DNA from: Bacillota bacterium
GTDB lineage: Bacteria; Bacillota; SHA-98; Ch115
Direction: 5' to 3'
NCBI GenBank assembly: GCA_013178415.1
Contig: JABLXA010000019.1
Span: forward strand, 1-46,027
Length of the DNA: 46,027 nt
Shown: one piece after another, positions 7,423 through 16,192 of the stretch
How positions within the stretch are numbered: position 1 is the stretch's first letter
Layout: every line of letters begins with the position of its first letter
Notes under the pieces: generated by a model
Databases searched by the model: none
The model's input: the letters and a program-made list of their open reading frames with translations, nothing else
Told to the model about the DNA's origin: nothing
Program-made: the position numbers and the translations under genes

Positions 7423-8916
7423 CTAGACGGTTTGCTTATCTAATTGAATGGCCCGACGAGAAAGGGCATTAAGACCAGCTATTATCTCATCAATGGTCGG
7501 CGGGCATCCGCTGACAAACTCGATAAGATCTTCTGGATTTTTCTCTGTCATTTTGCGCACCCTGTGAGAGTGGTGTCTACAATAACCTTGCTGGCAATCT
7601 CCAACCGCAAGCAGGTAATCATCCATTCGAGCCAGGTTCTTGCTCCCTCTCAATATCTCTCTTCCCCCTGCCAGCACTCTTATGCTTGAGAGATCGTCCC
7701 TAACAGAGTTGATCACTCTATTGGCCAAGTCAATACATTTCCTGCATACCACATCGAAGGAGTCAAGAATCTCGTAATATCTGCGGCCAGAAGGCGGACA
7801 ACCCCCAATCCAGATTCCCTTCGACCGGTACTCTTCTCTGATACAATCACCCAGAAGCACTGTACGGGGATTCACGGTATCCGGCATATCCCAGGGGCCA
7901 GGCCCATATACAATATCCACTGATTCCAGCAGGACATTAGGACGGGCGAACCTATACACTCCCCCTTCAGCGATTGACCTGCATCCTGAGCAAGACTCGA
8001 GGTCGAAGAGTCTCAACTTGCCGCCGGAATCTTTCATTAGCTGCTGCGCAGGAGTCATGAACGGACATTCTGCATCTCTTATATTCAGCCCCCTGATCAA
8101 GATATAGTCGAGAGCATCCGTCCCTATCCCCCTTTGCGCTGCCCAGCGCAAATATCGAATTCTCGGATTCTGTTTCATGACACGTGTGCAGACAGTATCC
8201 ACCGCCACAGGGTCATTTCCGACTATTATGATATTGGCATGAATCGGATGATCAAAATCAGTGCCACCTGCCACCCCTTCTGCCCCAGTCCTCCCATCGA
8301 CGATTACCAGGTCAGCCGGCTTGATTCGATTGATGTCAACAAGGCATTCTTCCAATGCTCCATCCCTGTGAACTTCAGTTTTGTCAGTATCAGGTATCAG
8401 TCCAAAAGTATTCTTGAGAGCAACAGTAATCCCGCATGCTACATGGGTCTTAAGGGCAGGCACATTTATGAAAACATCGCTTTCAAGGAATATCCTGGGC
8501 AAATGCACAGTTTCCCTGTAAAGCGCGTCTTTAAGATGAACATCAACATATTCCACGTTGTCACAATCCACTAGTTCTACATTAGCACGTCTCGCCATAT
8601 CGAAATAGCCTAACCTTTGGAACGCCTCAGCCGTCCGTATCTCATTTCCGGCCCCTTCCCCCACGATTATCCTCGCCGGACCTACCTCCTTAACCAGCTT
8701 GACGACAGCTTCGACGATCCCTACACCCGTCGTCCCGCCAGATTCTGCAGGGGCTCCTGCAGTAAGATTGGGCTTTATGAAGACTGTATCAGTCTTTTTG
8801 ATATAGCGTGCAAGTCCGCCAACCATGTCTATGCAAGACCGGAGGGTACTTTCCAACTCACCATCTGTCCGGGCTATCACCACTTCAGAGAAAAGCGTCC
8901 TTGTCGTCTTGAGCAT
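7423..8916 (-). CDS. DUF362 domain-containing protein
   Basis: 497-residue member of the DUF362 family. Landmarks are VFIKPNLTAG (about 46-55), a GIVEAVVKLV helix, IIVGEGAGNE (about 82-91), FINVPALKTHVACGITVALKN (about 148-168) and the aspartate-rich VDINR...DLVIVDGRTGAEG. A second half is rich in cysteines (CSGC, CRKC, GDCQQGYC) and may hold a metal or iron-sulfur centre; this is inference. Family members often occur with ferredoxin domains and have no firmly known reaction. The ATG is preceded by a weak purine stretch. It stands downstream of an acyltransferase relic and an SDR gene on the same strand. Confidence 0.85.
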   Translation of the reverse strand: MLKTTRTLFSEVVIARTDGELESTLRSCIDMVGGLARYIKKTDTVFIKPNLTAGAPAESGGTTGVGIVEAVVKLVKEVGPARIIVGEGAGNEIRTAEAFQRLGYFDMARRANVELVDCDNVEYVDVHLKDALYRETVHLPRIFLESDVFINVPALKTHVACGITVALKNTFGLIPDTDKTEVHRDGALEECLVDINRIKPADLVIVDGRTGAEGVAGGTDFDHPIHANIIIVGNDPVAVDTVCTRVMKQNPRIRYLRWAAQRGIGTDALDYILIRGLNIRDAECPFMTPAQQLMKDSGGKLRLFDLESCSGCRSIAEGGVYRFARPNVLLESVDIVYGPGPWDMPDTVNPRTVLLGDCIREEYRSKGIWIGGCPPSGRRYYEILDSFDVVCRKCIDLANRVINSVRDDLSSIRVLAGGREILRGSKNLARMDDYLLAVGDCQQGYCRHHSHRVRKMTEKNPEDLIEFVSGCPPTIDEIIAGLNALSRRAIQLDKQTV

Positions 8917-8934
8917 GGATCGACCATCCTTTCG

Positions 8935-9018
8935 CTACATCCCCACAGTCCGGACAGAGACGCGGCGGACGAACACTGCCGCCGCGCCCCCGTCGATCAG
9001 CCGGTGATCTATGACCAA
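8935..9018 (-). pseudogene. E2 acyltransferase C-terminal relic
   Basis: The minus strand reads LVIDHRLIDGGAAAVFVRRV and seven more residues before a TAG. The DHRxIDG motif holds the catalytic histidine of 2-oxoacid dehydrogenase dihydrolipoamide acyltransferases (E2; LSFDHRVIDG in typical members) and lies near the C-terminus there. An in-frame TGA sits directly before it, and no other part of E2 is seen upstream. It is too short to be a gene and must be a leftover of a deleted one. Confidence 0.6.
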
Positions 9019-9162
9019 TCAGCGAGACTTACCCATTAGCAGCTCAAACCGAGTGATCTTCAAACCTATCGCTCACTTTTTCCATGGCTCTTCCTCGATG
9101 AATGTTTATGCATATAGGGCTTGGCCTTTGTTCTGCAAAATATCGCCTCCATATGAACGTGG

Positions 9163-10071
9163 TCAGAAATCAATGTTTTTCTGACGCAGATACTCGACCG
9201 CGGCGCGCACGGCCTTCCTATATTCCTCCAACACCTCAAAACTCCGACGTTCGAGGCGACTCGGCTCACCCAAAAGTGCTGTTAGACCCCCGTCAACCAT
9301 GAGAGAGACGCCCGTAACATATCGAGATTCGTCACTTGCAAGGTAAACACACGCCCAGGCAACATCTCTCGGTTCCCCGACTATGTGTAGTGGCTGATTA
9401 AGCTCCCTGTATTCCCGTTCCAAAGCTTCGATTTGTTTAGCCTTCTCTATTTCTCCGAGATCCAATAGGGCCTGCTTCAGCCTGCCTTTACTAACATCAA
9501 TAGCCCCTGGGTTACAGCTATTGACGCGGATTTTATAGGGGGCCAGCTCAATTGCCAAAGCACGCGTCATTGCGTCTAGCGCGCCCTTGGAGGCGGCATA
9601 GGCTGACCACATCGATGCCCCGGCTTTCCCGTGGACCGAACCTATCTGGATGATGGATCCGCCGCCCACGGCCTTCATATACGGCACTGCAAAGTGGATA
9701 GCAAGCCACCCGCCCCTGACGTTTGTGTTCATAACATCATCAAAATCAGAAAGCGCCCTTTCAAGCGGACCATCGACCTGATGAACAAATGCCGGGATCC
9801 CTGCATTGTTGACAAGGATGTCCAGGCGTCCAAAGGTCTCAACAGTGGAGACAACCATGCGCTCAACTTGGTCTACCTCACGGATATCGGTTTGGATCGC
9901 CAGGGCTTGGCCGCCAGCCTGGCGAATCTCCTCCGCCACGTCTTTGATCTTCTCCAGTGTGCGGGCCGCCAAAGTAACGCTCGCCCCTTCCCTGGCGAAA
10001 GTGCGAGCAATCTCAGCCCCTATCCCCTGTCCACTCCCTGTTACAATCGCTACCTTTCCAGACAACCGCAA
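9163..10071 (-). CDS. Short-chain dehydrogenase/reductase (SDR)
   Basis: NAD(P)-dependent oxidoreductase of the classical SDR family, 302 residues. The nucleotide-binding TGSGQGIG motif is at 11-18 and the NNAG motif at 88-91. The catalytic triad is S145 (IQIGS), Y158 and K162 (YAASK). The IRVNSCNPGAID segment and the late YVTGVSLMVDGG are typical. An extra C-terminal stretch of about 40 residues after VDGG (ending in LRQKNIDF) is longer than in the usual 250-residue members. The substrate is likely a hydroxyl on a sugar, polyol or acyl compound, but nothing fixes it. The gene stands alone, with an acyltransferase relic and the DUF362 gene downstream. Confidence 0.93.
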   Translation of the reverse strand: MRLSGKVAIVTGSGQGIGAEIARTFAREGASVTLAARTLEKIKDVAEEIRQAGGQALAIQTDIREVDQVERMVVSTVETFGRLDILVNNAGIPAFVHQVDGPLERALSDFDDVMNTNVRGGWLAIHFAVPYMKAVGGGSIIQIGSVHGKAGASMWSAYAASKGALDAMTRALAIELAPYKIRVNSCNPGAIDVSKGRLKQALLDLGEIEKAKQIEALEREYRELNQPLHIVGEPRDVAWACVYLASDESRYVTGVSLMVDGGLTALLGEPSRLERRSFEVLEEYRKAVRAAVEYLRQKNIDF

Positions 10072-10098
10072 CCGTGTCCCCTCCTATACCGACAATAG

Positions 10099-10586
10099 CT
10101 GCAGATCATCGGAGATCTCCAATCAAATAGTATACAGCATCCTTGGACGCGCGATGGGAGACTATCTAGATGATTGGCCGCGGCGCACCCGACATTCGCG
10201 CCATATGAGCTTAATACATTAAATCTCTCCACGACTGAAGCCGCGGGATTCTGCGACTCGGACCTTTTCGCGCCGCTATGTATAAGGTCTCCAGCACCTA
10301 TGAAATGGCACGATCCTCCAACTTCTATCTCTCGATTACCTTATATCTTTTGACTGTCTTGGCCCTTTTCCTGCATATGCTTTTTTCAACCTATGTGGGA
10401 TTTTACAGCGCATCGTTAGACTCCTGACTGGCGCACGGCCGGAAGAACATGAAGTCTAAGCAGAAAAGGACAAGGAAGGCAAAAGATGCATGATCTTCCT
10501 ACCAGGATAAAGTCTCTCTTTGATAAAAGTCGCGGAAATGACATAGTATTTCTTTGAAAGATCAAATGGGGACTGAATTCTAGATT
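10099..10586. other. Gene-free stretch
   Basis: About 490 bases between the divergent SDR and small-repeat-protein genes. Short open frames exist on both strands, but none has a recognisable motif or a good ribosome site. It presumably holds both promoters; I could not fix either with confidence. Confidence 0.4.
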
Positions 10587-10796
10587 ATGCTTGACGATAC
10601 TACTATATCGCAATATACCAAAAGGATTGAAGATATCCTCAAGGAATTCACTGAACAGATCGTAGCTCTACGGAGAAAGGGAGAGCTGACCATGCTCGAT
10701 GACACTAAGATATCGCAATGCAGAGCGGATATAGAAGGTATTTTGAGAGGATTCATTGAACAGGCTGAGGCTCAACGGAGGAAAGGAGAGTTGACC
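10587..10796 (+). repeat. 105-bp tandem duplication
   Basis: Two direct copies of 105 bases (10587-10691 and 10692-10796) encode the repeated 35-residue unit. Divergence is mostly third-position plus a cluster of substitutions in the middle, so the copies are old enough to have drifted but are kept in frame. Confidence 0.7.
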
Positions 10797-10958
10797 ATTG
10801 ATTCCGTGGAGAAACTGATAGCGGAGAATATGTCCGTAGTTGCTGAAAAAATCATGGATCTCGAAAAAACTCTTCTGGCCGAAACAAAGCCCGAAAATAG
10901 CGGGGAAGATCGTCATCCAACTTGCGACAGAAAGATGACCAAAAGCAAGGCGGACTGA
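10587..10958 (+). CDS. Small charged protein with internal tandem duplication
   Basis: 123 residues, not recognised as any family. Residues 1-35 and 36-70 are a tandem duplication: both begin MLDDT.ISQ and end RRKGELT, with about half the positions identical. The rest (71-123) is a charged, helix-prone tail (SVEKLIAENMSVVAEKIM). Each repeat ends in bases encoding RRKGEL, which also form a Shine-Dalgarno-like AAGGGAG or AAAGGAG. The second copy therefore has its own good ribosome site 8 bases before ATG 10692, while the first ATG has none. The ancestral and perhaps actual start may be 10692 (88 residues). No membrane segment or signal peptide. Function unknown. Confidence 0.5.
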   Translation: MLDDTTISQYTKRIEDILKEFTEQIVALRRKGELTMLDDTKISQCRADIEGILRGFIEQAEAQRRKGELTIDSVEKLIAENMSVVAEKIMDLEKTLLAETKPENSGEDRHPTCDRKMTKSKAD

Positions 10959-10985
10959 GAGCGCACAGATAATATCCGGAGAAGA

Positions 10986-11430
10986 TGGGCAGGCGTGGCT
11001 AATTCCTCGCCACCTCAAATCAGGGGTGACGTATTTTTAGGCAGGCTTTGTAAGAAGATGGCGAGGATTTCGGCAGCCTCCCCTCAGAAGTGGTGAAATG
11101 GTCGTCAGGTCGGGGTGATTCTGGGAGATCCTGGGTAGGTCTTACCTACAGGTAGCTGAAATCTCGTCAGGTTTCGTCGAGAGGTGGCGAAAATGCCGCC
11201 AGTCTTCGCTCCCGGGTGGCGGAATCCTCGCCACCTCATATCCAAATTGGAAAATTCAAGGAGATGATTATCCATCATAATACAGTTTATGGTATATATT
11301 GGGTCAAGGTGACGATATTTCGATCAGGCTGGGGGCAAGGCTGACGATATTCTAGTCAAGATGATGGCGAAGCTGGCGATGATTTCGCCAGTCTGCGATC
11401 AAGGGTGTCGCGATATTCATCACCCCCTGT
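10986..11430. repeat. Palindrome-rich degenerate repeat array
   Basis: Non-coding DNA dominated by variants of GGTGGCGA...TCGCCACC. Clear inverted repeats are GGTGGCG/CGCCACC (11215-11235, 7-bp stem) and CTGGCGA/TCGCCAG (11373-11391, 7-bp stem). Looser copies occur at about 10990-11015, 11058-11080 and 11190-11210. The longer block GCCAGTCTxCGxTC..GGGTGxCG is shared by 11198-11222 and 11387-11411. Spacing is irregular and the units differ, so this is not a CRISPR array. It may be decayed copies of a small palindromic repeat element. Confidence 0.55.
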
Positions 11431-11513
11431 GATAGTCTTGTCGCACCAAGCTACTGGCACGACGCGAAGAAATATGTTACCAATAAATTTACCCTCTGGG
11501 CCATCAGGAAGCT

Positions 11514-11732
11514 TTGCCCCCACGGCTGAAGCATGAATTGAGTGAGGCTCATAAGTATGATAATCTGGAATTGAAGCACACCCCTAGACTATGTCGTCTA
11601 TCAGGTCCGGAGGTCGTTCGTGCCTTGGAAGGGCTAGGCTTTGTGCAGGTACGCCAACGGGGGAGCCATGTCGTGTTAAGGAAACAGATACCAGAAGGGG
11701 ATGTATGCTGCGTTGTACGAATATTGAAATAG
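11514..11732 (+). pseudogene. HicA-like toxin fragment
   Basis: Residues 27-60 (CRLSGPEVVRALEGLGF, then VQVRQRGSHVVLRK) are the HicA mRNA-interferase core, including the catalytic GSH histidine. After CCVV the frame departs (RILK, stop), while another frame just beyond reads a short stretch resembling the missing loop and helix. A frameshift or deletion has probably removed the C-terminal strand and helix found in the normal 60-80-residue toxin. The first 25 residues do not match the family. No HicB antitoxin is recognisable nearby. Confidence 0.55.
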
Positions 11733-11868
11733 GGGAAATATCCGATGGAAGATAGCAACACCCTAGAGCCCGGGAGTACATACGGTACCTGGGGTCTTTG
11801 TTTTACTAGCGGTAAAGTCAATGGTATTTGAAGAGTCTCTTCACAATGGGGTAACCCTTTTGATCTTC

Positions 11869-12036
11869 TTAATCTAGCGTGCCAAGGACATAGAAGTCGA
11901 GGGCTCGATTCACTTCCATGCGGATCACATCAGTATCATCCAGTTTCAGGTTGACTGCAGAATCCAATATATCTCTTGTGAGACCCTCCACGATCACATT
12001 GGCATCTCGTGCAGCTGCGAGATTCCTGCTTGAAAA
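11869..12036 (-). pseudogene. Start-less open frame, unidentified relic
   Basis: An open frame of about 55 codons reads RNLAAARDANVIVEGLTRDI, then a DVIRMEVNRALDFYVLG end and a stop at 11869. It looks protein-like (amphipathic, charged) but has no start codon before an upstream TGA at 12037-12039. It could be the C-terminus of a lost gene. I do not recognise the family. Confidence 0.3.
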
Positions 12037-12103
12037 TCAAAATTCTTGCTCCGGCGGAGGAAATCCCATAAACTCAGAGAAGCAAATATAGCGGTGAATT
12101 TCC

Positions 12104-12388
12104 ATGGCCAAACAGAAATCAGGACGAGTTGATATAGAATGTGATTTGCATGGTTTGACGAGGGATGAAGCGTGGATCGAACTCCAGCAGGTGGTGGCCC
12201 TCTTGCGAAGACGCAAGAAGGGGCGCGCCCGCATAATCCATGGTTGTGGCGAGGTCCTGTCGGAGATGGTATATGAGTTTGCTCAGCAAGCGCCGGACCT
12301 ACAGATAGAGCAGGAGCGAAACAATGCAGGGGCTAGCATCATAGAGTTAATACCGGGCCGCGCGAGAGATTTTGGGCTACTCGTATGA
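12104..12388 (+). CDS. Smr-domain protein
   Basis: 94-residue stand-alone Smr (small MutS-related) domain. The two signature motifs are present: CDLHGLTRDEAW (about 13-24) and IIHGCGEVL (about 45-53), followed by the closing strand of the domain (GASIIEL). Smr domains are nucleases that nick or cut DNA or RNA; stand-alone versions are linked to recombination suppression or RNA decay. The LDxHG and HGxG pattern is close to consensus, with C in place of the usual G/K in HGKGxG. It faces the addA gene tail to tail. Upstream of the ATG is only a weak ribosome site. Confidence 0.85.
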   Translation: MAKQKSGRVDIECDLHGLTRDEAWIELQQVVALLRRRKKGRARIIHGCGEVLSEMVYEFAQQAPDLQIEQERNNAGASIIELIPGRARDFGLLV

Positions 12389-12468
12389 CATTGGCCTCTT
12401 ATCCTGATGCAGCGCATATGTTTGCAGTTGTTGATGCCGGTACGACATTGGCCTCTCTTATACTGATG
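12387..12468. repeat. Imperfect direct repeat between Smr and addA genes
   Basis: GACATTGGCCTCTTATCCTGATG at 12387-12409 recurs, with a two-base insertion and one change, at 12444-12468. The second copy overlaps the addA stop region. The 57-base spacing suggests a small duplication; no function is apparent. Confidence 0.5.
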
Positions 12469-15400
12469 GGAATAGGTCATTGCAAATAGCCTGATATCCA
12501 CACTGACTGCACAACCTCGAGTTCCCTCTGAGTCCTTTGAAGCCTTCAACCGCTTCCATTTCGCTGCATACCCTGATTGCATATGTTTTTGCGGCCTCAA
12601 GTGCATCGAGTGAAATATCACACCCATGCACTATGTCTGGGAACATAAAATAAATGAAGGCCTTTTCCACAAGAATGCCTGCAGCTCGCAGCGCCATGGC
12701 ATACACCCTGCTCTGGAGTTCATATACAGACAGTACCTCTGAAATCCCGGACTGATCAACGACATTTGTCTTGAAATCGACCAGGATTGCCGGATCTGTT
12801 CGCGCCCCTCCAGTATAGATCACTCTATCAGCAGCGCCCCTGAGGAAGATATTATCTGAGAGCCGGAAGACGAAAGGAATCTCATTGTCCACGGGCACCC
12901 CGTCTGCGACATATTTGAAAAAGTCGCTCTCAAGGTAATGCTGGATTATGCCCATGAGACTTTCTTTAGCCGGATGGAGCTGCGATTCCGGCACCCCTTC
13001 GGCCTTCAACGCCCATTCTAGGATTTCTTCAACTTCTCCGGCCCTTCGCAATCTCTCACAAACCCTATGGATTACATTTCCCCTGACAATCGGAGGGAGA
13101 ATGAGCCTTTCGCCAGAAGCCAGCTGATCATCATCCGAGATGATTGGAACTACTACATCCGTTTCTTCAAGAGTCATACCTGATTGTGGAAGGGACATCC
13201 TATATTGAAAGAAGAACCTCCTGGGGCATTCATGATAGGCCATCAAGGCCGATACCGAGAACCTCGATATGCGCCGCCCCCGATGAGGGAGCGGATTTAC
13301 CTGCTTTAAGAGGGTGGCTGCTGGTTCGCAAGATAGGTTTTTATGAGCCACGAGCGCATATTCAGCCATCTTTTGTGCCCATCCGGCCCTTTGCAAAGGC
13401 GCATGGGGCCATGGAGGAACCATGCCGCCCTCGCCCGCAGAATCTGTCGCGCTCCCGCCTTCAGGCACTGTCACGATCTGTAATTTGTCTTGAGGTACCA
13501 CATCCTGCAGCCACGAAAGCCAGGTGTCCCCCTTTGCTTCCGAAGGATCCTGGCCATTCAGTGAACCCACCATGATAAGGCAGTCTTCGGCCCTTGTCGT
13601 CGCCACATATAAAATGCGTTTAGATTCCTCGCGGTCCTTCTGGTCATCCAGAGAATGAATCCTCGTATATGCGCTGGTGTCTATCCAATCATCCCCAGGA
13701 TCTAACACATGGCCAGTATTGGGGATTTTCATGCCGACGCCCATTTCCAGGTCAAAAGAGAATATATCAGTATTTCGTCTACGCTGGTGGGCAATGTCCG
13801 GGACGATTACCACTGGAAATTGTAGGCCCTTCGCCTTATGAATGGTCAGCAGTTTTACGGTATCTCCTTCCTCGACCTCCAGGGTGGCCTCCTCCTCGCG
13901 AGCCGAGATCTCCTGGAGCCTGGAGATATTATCGAGGAAGCCTCCGATGCTAGAATACCGGGTCCGGGAGATCTCGCCGGCAATGGAAAGAATCTTTCGG
14001 ACATTGGACACTGCCTGCGCTCCGTCCGGCCGGGTGACGAGTACATTCTCAAAACCAGAACGAATGAGAAGAGTCTCGATCATCTCCCCGGCATTATGGC
14101 AGGCTCGCATCTGTTTCAATTCCTGCATAATCATACGAGCCCAGTTCAACTTCTCCTTTTCTTCATCTGGCATACTTGCGTGGGCCCGATCAAAATTCGC
14201 CCCCTCTGCGTCGATCCCTCTCCAGAATGCATATGCCAGTGGCGGGGATGGGGAATCCCCATTAGCGCTCCAGGCCAGACGGAGGAGAGTCTCATCCGAG
14301 AGGCCGAAAATCGGAGATCGCAATGCAGCAGCGAGCGACAGGGCATCATACTCATTTTCTACGGCACGTAAGGTCGATAAGATGTCCTGGATCTCCGGCC
14401 TATCATAAAAGCCTGTCCCACCTACAACATAATATGGAATCCCATGTTTCATGAGCGCTCTTTCATAGATTTTGATATTTGTAGCAGCCCGGAAGAGTAT
14501 TGCAATATCACCGTAACTTACGGGCCGCGATTCAACCACGATCGAACCAGAAACCTCCTTAGCGCGTGTTGCCAGGCACTTGCCGTGTTCAACCATCGAA
14601 ACGATCTGTTCGGCTATGAATTGAGCCTCTGCTTCGGGCCCACCATCTGGAATCCTGACGAATCTTACACGTTCCAGATCCTCTGATCCGTCAGGAGCTG
14701 GTTTTCGTGCGCATAGCTCTTCATATCTTATCTTCCAGGGTTCCCCAGTCGTAAGAGAATCGCTGGTCATGGAAGGATCTTCAGTCTCGACAGATCCCAT
14801 GATCTTCCCGAATGCCTGATTCACCAGAGATATGATACCGGGCTGGCTGCGGAAATTCTCCTGAAGAAGAACGACCTTGCCTCCATTCCTCTCGATCTTC
14901 CCCCTTACAATATTGAATAAAGACACCTCAGCCCCCCTGAACCTGTATATTGACTGTTTTGGGTCCCCAACGGCGAAGAGGGATCTCGTTGGGGGATCCC
15001 CGACCAGAAGGGATAAAATCCTCAGCTGCAGCCCATCTACATCCTGAAATTCGTCTACCATAATGAACTTGAATCGTTCACGATATTCAGCTAGTATGTG
15101 GGGATGATCTGATAGAAGGTTATATGCGATAACCTGAAGGTCAGCATAATCAAGTCCTGAAATGGCCATTTTTGCCTCTGAATAGCGCCGGTCAATCTCT
15201 GCCAAGAGCTCAAAGAGGCTTTCAAAATATGGACGCGCAAGAGCGTCAGCTATACCAAGCTGGATGTTTGTGGAGAACTCTTTGAGATCCTTGAATTGTT
15301 CCTTGACTGCATTTGCCACCTTGCCACCAAGTAGGGAACCGACCCCCAGCAATACCTGTCCTTTCTCCCTGACCTCATCAGGTTCGTAATGATCAAAAGA

Positions 15401-16192
15401 ATTCATGAAATATTGAGCGGCCTGCTGACAATCAGGAAGTCTGGATTTCAATTCTCTCAACTTCTCGATAGTTTGACCGGCCTTCGCGACGGCCGGGTCA
15501 TTTTCCTTCAGCGCGAGTTCTGATAAATCCTCGACAAATCGCCCCACATTGCAGACAAATCTCCTCAGATCATCGTCCAGGCTGATAAGAGACTCTTCCC
15601 TTACGCTTTCAATCGTTCTCCCGGCCTGCCTTATTTGCTTATATAACCTGGCGGCCTGATCCGCGAGCCTGTCAATGCCCGCAGCACCCGCCAGCTCCGC
15701 GTATTGCTCTCCTTCCCTTTCGAGAAGCGCAAGAACAGAAGACCTTGCGGCCTCATCAAGTAAAATAGCTGCTTGCGTCTCATCGAGCATCTCAAATCTC
15801 GGATCCACGCGACATTCTACAGGATTCTCGCGGATGAGATTAGAACAAAAACTATGTATGGTTCCGATATGGGCCCGCATGAGATCCTTCTTGATCTGCT
15901 GCCAGAAATCGGACTCTTCTGGTCTCCCGCGAAGCATCTCAATAAGTCCATCAACTGATGAGCGGATACGTTCCACCATCTCGCCGGCCGCTTTTCTGGT
16001 GAATGTGATCGCCACTATACCGTCTACACTCGAAAGGCGCTGCGCAAGAATAGCAAGATATCGCGCCACCAGCACCCGGGTCTTACCTGAGCCTGCGCCT
16101 GCGCTCACAAGGACGCTCCGATCGAAGGTAGTGGCCGCTTCCCTCTGATTTGGCGTCAACCCATGAAGTATGATTTCACAGGCCTCATTCAT
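12458..16192 (-). CDS. addA: ATP-dependent helicase/nuclease subunit A
   Basis: 1244-residue UvrD-type helicase with a C-terminal PD-(D/E)XK nuclease, half of the AddAB complex that resects double-strand breaks for RecA. Visible are a Q motif (LTPNQREAA), Walker A AGAGSGKT (31-38), TFTRKAA, Walker B VDEFQD, GDPKQSIYRFRGA, QENFRS, TIHKAKGLQFP and YVATTRAED. The nuclease has GNVIHRV, then ILVDFKTN and ELQSRVYAMAL. Unusually, a cysteine in YHECPRRF and C1228-x2-C1231-x5-C1237 at the extreme C-terminus form a four-cysteine pattern like the iron-sulfur staple usually described for AddB. It overlaps addB by ATGA, so translation is coupled. Confidence 0.96.
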   Translation of the reverse strand: MNEACEIILHGLTPNQREAATTFDRSVLVSAGAGSGKTRVLVARYLAILAQRLSSVDGIVAITFTRKAAGEMVERIRSSVDGLIEMLRGRPEESDFWQQIKKDLMRAHIGTIHSFCSNLIRENPVECRVDPRFEMLDETQAAILLDEAARSSVLALLEREGEQYAELAGAAGIDRLADQAARLYKQIRQAGRTIESVREESLISLDDDLRRFVCNVGRFVEDLSELALKENDPAVAKAGQTIEKLRELKSRLPDCQQAAQYFMNSFDHYEPDEVREKGQVLLGVGSLLGGKVANAVKEQFKDLKEFSTNIQLGIADALARPYFESLFELLAEIDRRYSEAKMAISGLDYADLQVIAYNLLSDHPHILAEYRERFKFIMVDEFQDVDGLQLRILSLLVGDPPTRSLFAVGDPKQSIYRFRGAEVSLFNIVRGKIERNGGKVVLLQENFRSQPGIISLVNQAFGKIMGSVETEDPSMTSDSLTTGEPWKIRYEELCARKPAPDGSEDLERVRFVRIPDGGPEAEAQFIAEQIVSMVEHGKCLATRAKEVSGSIVVESRPVSYGDIAILFRAATNIKIYERALMKHGIPYYVVGGTGFYDRPEIQDILSTLRAVENEYDALSLAAALRSPIFGLSDETLLRLAWSANGDSPSPPLAYAFWRGIDAEGANFDRAHASMPDEEKEKLNWARMIMQELKQMRACHNAGEMIETLLIRSGFENVLVTRPDGAQAVSNVRKILSIAGEISRTRYSSIGGFLDNISRLQEISAREEEATLEVEEGDTVKLLTIHKAKGLQFPVVIVPDIAHQRRRNTDIFSFDLEMGVGMKIPNTGHVLDPGDDWIDTSAYTRIHSLDDQKDREESKRILYVATTRAEDCLIMVGSLNGQDPSEAKGDTWLSWLQDVVPQDKLQIVTVPEGGSATDSAGEGGMVPPWPHAPLQRAGWAQKMAEYALVAHKNLSCEPAATLLKQVNPLPHRGRRISRFSVSALMAYHECPRRFFFQYRMSLPQSGMTLEETDVVVPIISDDDQLASGERLILPPIVRGNVIHRVCERLRRAGEVEEILEWALKAEGVPESQLHPAKESLMGIIQHYLESDFFKYVADGVPVDNEIPFVFRLSDNIFLRGAADRVIYTGGARTDPAILVDFKTNVVDQSGISEVLSVYELQSRVYAMALRAAGILVEKAFIYFMFPDIVHGCDISLDALEAAKTYAIRVCSEMEAVEGFKGLRGNSRLCSQCGYQAICNDLFPSV

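Noticed and set aside
9806-10222. Plus-strand frame of 138 codons antisense to the SDR gene
   Set aside because: The minus-strand SDR has every catalytic motif; this frame is its shadow.
10986-11430. Possible CRISPR or tRNA-like array
   Set aside because: Units vary in sequence and spacing and do not fold as tRNA; listed as degenerate palindromes.
13842-14408. Plus-strand frame of 188 codons inside addA
   Set aside because: Antisense of the conserved helicase; composition is a shadow of the real frame.
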